Shown piece by piece: positions 56,591 through 64,000 of a stretch of 64,000 nucleotides of DNA; position 1 is the first letter of the stretch, and each line of letters begins with the position of its first letter. The notes beneath the pieces were generated by a model. That model was not told the DNA's origin, did not search any database, and worked only from the letters and a program-made list of their open reading frames with translations. Source of the stretch: Dillenia suffruticosa. Lineage: Eukaryota > Streptophyta > Magnoliopsida > Dilleniales > Dilleniaceae. The stretch spans positions 14,894,501 through 14,958,500 of the forward strand of contig JAVTVX010000034.1 in the NCBI GenBank assembly GCA_033439265.1, in the 5' to 3' direction. Made by a program: the position numbers and the translations under genes.

Positions 56591-59455
56591 TGTCACGCCC
56601 CGGACCGGGATCGTGAACAGCCGCCCGTTATCCTGAATGCCGGCTGTATTTTTACAGAAAATCGAACAGAATCTCTCCATATTTCGGAGGTCTTCCAAGT
56701 ACAATTAATCCTATATAAATCACAACTATATTGTAAAATAATCAAATGTTCATCCCGGCCTCTCCAAAATCAACCAATCTCACAGCCAACAACCAGAATA
56801 ACACAAGACTATAAAAATTTCAGTAACCTAGACATAGATCTCTACTGCCATGCCCCTGTCAAAGGCATGGACAGCCGCCAGTCATCCTTCCTGTGATTTA
56901 GAGATTACACCGAGCGATCTTAGAGTACACTTCTAAAACATAACATATTCCCAAGTACATATACAATGAATAAGAATTACCTTAATACAAGTGTTATGCA
57001 ATGACATGAGAATTCCACAATTTAAATGTCCATATTATACAGTCATCCCAGAATTATACAATGGTCGTCTATAGACCTCAGAATGCATATACATTACCAA
57101 TACAAATTTTACAGTAGAAATATATAATGACTCCTCAAGTCCAAACTTGATCTCCTAATGATACTGAGCATCCTAAAAGCAACGCTCCTTGTCACATACT
57201 ATCTCTGAAACAAGAAGGGAAATGAGGGGTAAGTACTCGGTGAAAGAATACTCAGTGTGTGAATGGATCAATGCAATCGTCTAATATGAAGTATGAAACT
57301 GGAGTGTCAAAGTATAGGTATACGAATCATATTTCAAATCATTATGTTTTTCATTTCAACAATATATCATTAACATGCATTTTCAAGTCAAATATGCATT
57401 TAAGCACTGTCACTAAAATTATAGAGCTGCCAGCCGAAAATGTCCTGGCAGAAGTCTACCGCGACCTATGACAGGCGCACCGGGGGTATTATATGCAAGT
57501 TTATTTAAAGTGCTCTCTACCCCGGCATTGACGACGGACCTCGTCCAGGTGCTAGACTTGGAGAGAGTATTCAAATCCTCCCCCTTTCGGATTCAACCTG
57601 GCTAATACCGTGTCGTTAATAAAAATCATGACAACTCGTGGGATATCCCAGTTCTAGGCATATCCGGACGCCACCAAAGCGTCTCTCACGGTGTCTTTCA
57701 TAGCTACGGAACAATACATACCAAAGCCCTCAAGGCCAAATGCAAATCGTATCAAAATATGTCGAAATCAGGTTCACAAACCAAATACAATATATAGCAT
57801 AAAATGACACTTTATACATTTCAATCAATGGGTGCATAATTTCAATATTTCAACACAGTTTTTAGACACTCCATCAGTTCACAAAAATCAATTTCAAAAC
57901 CAGTCAAAACATTTCAAGCACACTACAAATCATGCTCATTTATCCAATATTTTAAAACAGGGTTTACACATTAAACAAAAGCATTTAAATAAATCTCACT
58001 CACCGTATGGGGGAGGGTAGCGCACTCCCCAATAATGCCACGAAGCGAATAAAAGGGTTCCCCTAACTCGAGGCACCCAATACCTATGAATGTATATATA
58101 TATATATATAAAATCAACGAGTTTCAAACCTTCGTAGTTATAGGAAATAGGCTACCTCTTCTAATACACGTATGCTAATCAGGTAGTTCGAATCCTTTAG
58201 AACCTTACCCAAATTCCTCATATTTTGTTCATGCATACAACATGTTTACAAGACTCAAATGTTGGTACTCGACCAATCTCGCATAGGGCTCACACCAATC
58301 CAATCTCTCGCTCGCACCCAAAGGCCAAACAGGGCCACAGCCCAGCGCTCCTCTGTGTAGCGTGTAGCACCCATGTGCGGGGTCTATGTGCAGGGCACGC
58401 ATCGCTTGTGTGTAGGGCACGCAGCGCCCTTGTGCAAGGCCTGTATGCAGGGCGCTCAGCGCCTGTGTGCAGTGCGCAGCACCCAGGGCGCCTAACGCCT
58501 GCACGCCAACAATTTCTCCTCATTTCTTAACTTAATCCTAACATTTATTCAAATAAATCAAATGGGTAAGAAATTTTCTCACCTAGGGTTTTCTCGAAGC
58601 GCAGACCTTCGTCCGAATGTCTCCTCGATCGCTCCAAAATCTACAATGCTCCTCAGAAACTCGTGGGCTATCATGGGTTATCGCGGGCTGCGGGCCACAG
58701 TAGGTTGGTGGGCTGCACAGGCTAGTGGATTGTCACGAGCTGGTGGGCTCGCGGGTTGGTAGGCTCGCGGGCTGGCACGCTCGCGGACTAGCGGGCTTAC
58801 GGGCTTGCGGGTTGGCAAGTGCGCTCACGAGCTGGGCTACAGTTGCTCGCTCGTGGGTTACGCGCAGTGGGCTGGAGCACGCTTGGGCACAGGTGTGCTC
58901 GTGCGTAGGTGCGCTCCCGAGCAGGTGCGCTCCCGAGCAGGAGCGCTCGAGCATGGAAGCACTCTCGCGGTCATGCGCTCGCGTGGTCGTGCGCTAGCGC
59001 TTGCGTTGTGGCGTTCTCGCGCTCGTGCAAGGAGGAGCTGCAGCGGCTCGCTCGAGGGAGAGAGGAGCTGCAGCTGTTGGGTACGCTCGTGGTGGTGGGG
59101 GATCGCGGTGGAGGGCGACCGAGAGGGAAGGAGATCGCGAGAGATAGAGAGAGAGTGAGCAGCGGAGAAAGATAAACAGTGAGAGAGAGGCCGTGAGTGA
59201 GGTAGAGAGAGAGAGAAGATAGTGGTGGTTGCTCGCGGTGGAGAGAGGTGGTGGGGTGAGCAGTGATCGCAGCGGAGGAAGAAGGCGGCCACGGAAGGTG
59301 AAGGGTTGGGGAGAGAGAGAGAGAAAGAGAAAGAGAGGGAGATAGATTAGGGCCTTTTGCCCTAATCTGACAAGGGGGAGTGCCGTGTTTCAGGCCGAAA
59401 CGCGGCGTTTCCTCCTTTATTTATTTTTTTTTTTGCACCGAGTGTCGGTGTTACA
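56591..59455 (-). repeat. 3' LTR of element 4 (2865 bp)
   Basis: + strand TGTCACGCCCCGGACC...GAGTGTCGGTGTTACA. Recognisably homologous to the element 3 LTRs at both ends and in the middle (e.g. CATGCCC..CAGCCGCC near 56850..56880) but strongly diverged. It lacks the five-copy 38-bp array. It has its own GC-rich region (58320..59100) with GCAGGGC/GTGTGCAG repeats (58370..58500) and GGGCTCGCGGG-type repeats (58740..58815). An inverted repeat GATTAGGGC..GCCCTAATC lies at about 59346..59367. Confidence 0.92.
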
Positions 59456-59474
59456 TTTTCTAACCCCCTAAAAA
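59456..59474 (-). promoter_or_regulatory. Polypurine tract of element 4
   Basis: Minus strand reads TTTTTAGGGGGTTAGAAAA directly before the LTR, identical to element 3. Confidence 0.82.
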
Positions 59475-59860
59475 CAAGTTTCGTTTTCGAAACTAAAAGA
59501 AAGTTAAACTATACAGAAAAGAAATGGGGGTACTGTCTCCTCATAGCCTCCCCGGGCTCCCAGGTCTCTTCTTCGAGCTAATCGTTGTACCATAGTATTC
59601 AGACAAGAGATACCTCCCTGTTCCGTAGCTGCCAGATTTGCTAGTCAAGTATGGCCACCAGCTAAACAGGTCGACTCAAGTCCTCTTGTACCTCTACTGG
59701 CGGAGGCTCCAAAATATGCGTAGGATCTGGGATGTACTTTCTCAACACTGATATATGGAAAACATCATGGATTTGAGATAACTCGTCTGGCAGCTCTAGT
59801 CTGTATGCCACGCTCCCAACCCTACTGAGGATACGGAACGGGCCAATGTACGGTGCTCAA
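59475..59860 (-). pseudogene. Integrase C-terminal region and chromodomain (element 4)
   Basis: Minus strand: [40 protein letters not shown], then a chromodomain QIWQLRNREVSLV ... EEETWEPGEAMRRQYPHFF with several stops. Same chromovirus type as element 1. Confidence 0.82.
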
Positions 59861-61030
59861 CTTGCCCCGCTGTCGATATCGAATAAGTCCCTTCAAGGGA
59901 GAAATCCTAAAAAATACCATATCACCCACCTCAAACTCTAAGAGCCGGCGTCTCCGATCCGCATATGCCATCTGCCTGTCTTGGGCGGCTTTCAACCGCT
60001 CATGGACCAACCTGACCTTTTCCTTAGTTTCCTCGAATAACTCAACATTGGTAAGGCACCTTTCGCCTACCTCATCCCAGCACAACGGAGTGCGACACTT
60101 TCTGCCATAAAGTACCTCATAGGGTGGCATGTCGATACTGGCCTGATAACTATTATTATATGCAAACTCCACCAGCGGTAAATGTCTGTCCCAATTTCTC
60201 TGAAAATCCATAACACAAGCCCGAAGCAAATCCTCGAGCATCTGAATGGTCCTCTCTGACTGACCATCTATCTATGGGTGATATGCTGTGCTAAAACTGA
60301 GCCACGTGCCCAAAGCTTCCTACAACTTGGGCCAAAATCGAGAAGTAAATCTCGGATCTCTATCTGAGACTATGGATACGGGAACTCCATGCAGTCTGAC
60401 TATCTCGTCAATATACAGACGTGCCAATATCTCCAATGGAGAGTCGCTACGCATCGGGATGAAATGTGCAGACTTGGTGAGTTGATCGACTACCACCCAA
60501 ATGGCATCATATCTGGCCTGAGTCCGCGACAATCCTATAACAAAGTCCATAGTCACATGTTCCCATTTCCATATGGGAATGGGAAGAGGCTGTAGTAAAC
60601 CCGCTCGCCTCTGATGCTCAGCCTTCACCTGCTGATAGACTAAACATCTAGCCACAAACTCCGTAATGTCCCTCTTCATACCTGGCCACCAATAGCTGCC
60701 CCGAATAGTTCGATACATCTTTATACTACCCGGGTGTGAGGCATAGGCCGAGGAGTGTGCCTCCTCTAATATGGACTTGCAGAGATTCTCATCGGCAGGT
60801 ATAACCACTCTATCTCGATAAGTTAGAAGTCTATCACTACGGACTCTGAAATCATCTATATCACCTCTGCGGGCTCTCTCAATAAGAGCCTGGAGCTCTG
60901 CATCAGTGCCCTGTAGCTCCCTAATATGGTCCAACAGCGTCGGCCTGACCTCAAACCTGGCTAGCAGAGTGCCCTGATCATTACTAGCCAATCTAACTCC
61001 TAAATCCCAGAGTCCTATCAAACAAGTGAG
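59861..61030 (-). pseudogene. Integrase (element 4)
   Basis: Frames 60320..61021 and 59822..60241. The zinc site [17 protein letters not shown] ... CLVYQQVK has Tyr for the last Cys, so zinc binding is probably lost. The core reads [34 protein letters not shown] and [10 protein letters not shown], so both Asp and the Glu are kept. A TAG lies just before IDGQ (about 60270). The rest (LPLVEFAYNNSYQASIDMPP, RKCRTPLCWDEVGE) is open. Confidence 0.9.
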
Positions 61031-61440
61031 GTATGCCGTATTGTTCTCCTGAGATGATAATCAATGCCAAGATAATCAATGACAAGATTATAATCTTTAA
61101 GGAGTTCCAACCATCTCCTCTATCTCAGGTTAAGTTCTCGCCAGGTAAATAAATAATGTAGACTTTTATGATCAGTATACACCCAGCAAGTCACCCCGTA
61201 CAAGTAATGGCGCCAAATTTTCAATGCAAAGACTATGACTGAAAGCTCCAGATCGTGTGTCGGATAATTCATCTCATGTTTCTTCAACTGTCTAGAGGCG
61301 TAGGCGATCACCCGACCCTTTTGCATCAAAACACAACCCAACCCCTGTCGGCTAGCATCACTGTACACTGTGTACTCTTGACTGCTGGTGGGAAGTGCCA
61401 AAATCGAAGCTATAGTCAACCGTTGTTTGACCTCCTAAAA
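61031..61440 (-). pseudogene. RNase H domain (element 4)
   Basis: Frame 61120..61419: [20 protein letters not shown] with the first Asp, [20 protein letters not shown], and [10 protein letters not shown] with the later Asp. Frame breaks flank it. Confidence 0.88.
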
Positions 61441-62330
61441 ACTTGCCTCACAACGGTTATCCTATACAATCTTGACATATTTTCGCATCAATCTACACAA
61501 TGGAGTAGCTATCCGAGAAAACCCCTCAACAAATCTGCTGTAATACCCGGCCAGACCAAGAAAACTCCTGATCTCAGTCATTATCTGCTGCTGCTCCCAT
61601 CTCGTAATTGCATCGACCTTCTGCGGATCAACAAAAATCTCTTCTGCAAAACGACATGCCCCAAAAATCCAACATGTCTTAGCCAAAATTCACATTTTGT
61701 GAATTTGACATACAGCTGTTCATCGCGGAGGATCTATAAAACGGTGCGAAGATGCTGAATATGATCCTCGTCACTCCGCAAATACACCAGTATATCGTCT
61801 GTGAAGAGTATGACAAACTGATCCAGATAGTCGTGAAAGATTGTTCATCAAATTCATGAATGCAGCGGGGGCATTAGTCAGTCCAAACAGCATGACTAAA
61901 AATTCGTAGTGTCCGTTTCTAGTGCGGAAAGCTGTCTTTGGCACATCTTGACTCTTAATCCACAACTGATGATATCCCGATCGAAAATCAATTTTCGAGA
62001 AAACTCGGGCACATTGCAATTGATCAAACAAATCATCTATGCGAGGTAGCGGATATCTGTTCTTCACAGTCACCGATTAAGCTACCTGTAATCTACACAC
62101 AATCTCAGTGAGCTGTCATTCTTCTTTACAAATAGCACTGGAGCGCCCAAAGGGGACATGCTAGGACGGATAAACCTCTTATCCAGCAACTCCTGCAGCT
62201 GGACCTTGAGCTCTCTCAGCTTAGCCGGCGCCATCCTGTATGGCGGCATAAAGATAGGGGTAGTCTCTGGAGCTAAATCGATCTCAAAGTCAAACTCCCG
62301 AACCTGTAGTAATCCGGGTAGCTTCTCGGA
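61441..62330 (-). pseudogene. Reverse transcriptase domain (element 4)
   Basis: Frames 61462..61686, 61771..62073 and 62082..62423. [20 protein letters not shown] and LRLCVDYR, then a frame break, then [51 protein letters not shown] frameshift near 61850 moves the active site ([14 protein letters not shown], about 61775..61815) into another frame. The thumb [15 protein letters not shown] follows. Catalytic Asp pair present. Confidence 0.88.
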
Positions 62331-62844
62331 AAAAATATCAGGAAAGTCCTGTACCACTGAACATCCTCCAGTCTCGATCCCTGAGCAGTGGTGTCTATGA
62401 TATGAGCGAGGTAAGCCGCACACCCGCGGCGAATCATGCTTCTGGCCTCCAAAATTGAAATGACACAGTGGGATAAAACCCGCCTCTCGCCCTCAAAAAT
62501 CAACATTGGCTGATCGGGTCTTCGAAACTCCACCTGCTTCTTAAAGCAATCAACTGAAGCCCGATGCATATGTAGCCACTGCATCCCCAAGATGGCATCA
62601 AAATCAGTTATGGCGAGAGGGATTAGATCTGCCTTCAGCAATGTATCCCCAACTTTGATCTCACATTCTCTATACACTGTGCCGTGCACAATCTGCTCAC
62701 CCAGAGGAGTGATGACCAATATCTCCTCATCCAAAGGTGAGAGCGGCCTGTCAGAATGTCGGAAGAATTGATTGCTCACATACGAATAGTTAGACCCCAT
62801 GTTAATAAGGATACGAGCATCTATTCCGAAGATAGGTAGAGTAC
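62331..62844 (-). pseudogene. Protease and linker (element 4)
   Basis: After the acceptor the frame reads TLPIFGIDARILINMGSNYS, so the active-site DTG is NMG, a loss of the catalytic Asp. Then [60 protein letters not shown] and [14 protein letters not shown]. The frame is open for over 200 codons (62273..62914), among the longest in this element. Confidence 0.86.
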
Positions 62845-63097
62845 CTATCATTAAACAAAATACACATAGATTTAGAATAATTTCAAACTTGATATATATA
62901 TATATATATGTCAAAATAGCTGAGCCTCTAGGGCTTTTACAACTACAGTGTACAAAGATGTCAGAGTAGTATCATGTCGATAAAAGGGTACACAACATAA
63001 AATACCTATACGACTATCATGATACAATGCTGACATCCCCAAAATAAGTGAAAATACAAATAGATATCCTATTCTACAGGATCAGAAGGAGGAGTAC
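62845..63097 (-). other. Putative intron between gag and protease (element 4)
   Basis: 253 nt on the minus strand, starting GTACTCCTCC after ATCATGG and ending TTTAATGATAG. Joining the flanks gives NLDIIMG then TLPIFGIDAR with no break in frame. The unspliced frame stops within 10 codons. The segment includes a (TA)n run at 62892..62910. Same site as in elements 1 to 3. Confidence 0.57.
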
Positions 63098-64000
63098 CCA
63101 TGATGATATCGAGGTTTGCCTGGGCATCCTCCTGCGTCATGGCATAAATCCCGGCCTGAGCCCTAGGCTGCTGTCGTGCCTGGATCTGCACTGTATTACT
63201 CCCAGTGGTCACCCTGGGAGTAGAAGATGCTGGCCGAGTAGGCTGCCCCTGCTGTCCCATATGAGGAGTACTAGTGCGGCTCTGTGAACTCTGTCCTCTG
63301 CGTCCTAACTCAGGGCAGGAACTCCTGATATGCCCCGACTTCCCACAGTGGAAGCAAGTGACCGATACTGAACAAGCTCCTATCGAATGGGACCTATTGC
63401 ACCTACGGCAATAAGGATGCCGCTGAGTAGTATACTGTGCAGGGTGAGTCGGAGCGGGTTGTCTGAACCCCTGGGAGTATTGTCACCGTCCCAGCTCAGG
63501 AAATCCAGATCCTAATCCGTCTATGCAAACTGGATCCCCTGCCCCTCTTTGGAGTTCTGCGCAAAATGAGACTTCTCTTTCTTTCTTTTTTGCTCTCTAC
63601 TCTCTCTCTGCCTAGTTTCGGCGCGAACCTAAGCCTCCACGCAGTGAATAGAGTCTATCACCTCGGCCAGTGTAAACTGTAGAGTAACAGTCATATACCT
63701 CTTTATGCTGAGGCTAAGACCGTCCTCGAATTTGAAGCACAAATACTAAGGTGTGGCCAAATCCGGTACGAATGCGGCAAATCTTCGTATATCTGCCTCA
63801 TATTCTGAGACAGATCTAGACCCCTGTGTAAGCCGTCCTAACTTTGACCTCATCCTGTCCTGCTAGTAGAGTGGAAAGAATCTGCGGTCAAACTCCCGAA
63901 GGAAGTAGTCCCACCACAGTGACTCTGTCTCCTCATCAGTGAGGGCCTCCCACTATAAGAGGGTCTCTCCTTCTAATAATCGCTGTGTCACTTTCAGGTA
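63098..64000 (-). pseudogene. gag, 5' end beyond the window (element 4)
   Basis: Minus strand. Near 63500..64000 capsid-type pieces DRRFFPLY, GRLTQGSRSVSEYEADIRRF and LATP can be read between stops. An intact CCHC knuckle CFHCGKSGHIRSSC is at about 63323..63364, preceded by another Cys/His-rich stretch (RHPYCRRCNRSHSIGACS). The C-terminus ends AGIYAMTQEDAQANLDIIMG at the intron donor. Several stops and frame changes. Confidence 0.83.

Larger units (their letters stand above)
56591..64000 (-). mobile_element. Ty3/gypsy chromovirus, element 4, cut by the right window edge
   Basis: A 3' LTR (56591..59455), polypurine tract, and the full set of chromodomain, integrase, RNase H, RT, protease and gag on the minus strand. 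The 5' LTR and primer site lie beyond 64000. It belongs to the same subfamily as element 3 by LTR ends, polypurine tract and gag terminus, but it is far more complete. The preceding bases GTATT (56586..56590) are the candidate target duplication. Confidence 0.94.

Noticed and set aside
58225-59292. Frames rich in Cys, Ala, Arg and His in the element 4 LTR
   Set aside because: They are products of short GC-rich repeats in the LTR; no stable frame or domain.

Overview
This window is plant nuclear DNA, most likely from a eudicot tree or shrub; I cannot name the species. Three things point there: two genes of the plant-only EIN3/EIL ethylene-signalling family, a broken TIR-type NBS-LRR resistance gene (a class absent from grasses), and a dense load of Ty3/gypsy chromoviruses and Ty1/copia elements primed by initiator tRNA-Met. 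There are no bacterial operons, no CRISPR array, and no rRNA or tRNA gene that I can see. Only one gene, EIL2 at 27930..29762, reads as an intact host protein.

Layout, left to right. 1..6441 is the 3' part of a gypsy chromovirus (element 1, + strand) ending in a 2.4 kb LTR. 6897..8290 is a decayed + strand copia pol. 8753..12440 is one copy of a segmental duplication carrying EIL1 (minus strand), which has a one-base frameshift in the DNA-binding domain. 12953..24240 is a repeat unit (R1) split by element 3 (13012..21903, minus strand), a gypsy element with complete LTRs but a shrunken, rearranged interior. 24280..26700 is a decayed minus-strand copia pol. 26873..30855 is the second copy of the duplication, with EIL2. 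30856..33614 holds R2, a copia RNase H tail and R3; R3 is split by element 2 (33615..44222, + strand), which has both LTRs and a perfect 5-bp target duplication. 44223..45360 continues R3, a second copia tail and R4.

The right third is a nest. A TNL resistance pseudogene begins at 46178. It is interrupted by a full-length copia (46252..53188, matching 460-bp LTRs, target duplication CGTAG) and resumes with its NB-ARC domain and first LRR exons. It is cut again at 54652 by a gypsy LTR, which is cut at 55157 by an inverted gypsy LTR, which is cut at 56591 by element 4, a minus-strand gypsy element running off the right edge.

The most interesting signal is that all four gypsy elements carry what looks like a GT-AG intron at the same place, the gag-protease junction, and joining the flanks keeps the reading frame each time. 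Other notable points are the contrasting fates of the two EIL copies (frameshift, 195-bp in-frame internal duplication and a lost leader segment in EIL1), the pre-insertion site of element 3 preserved in sister repeats, and the strong excess of C-to-T type nonsense changes in the elements. All positions come from reading by eye; domain limits are approximate unless tied to a stated motif.
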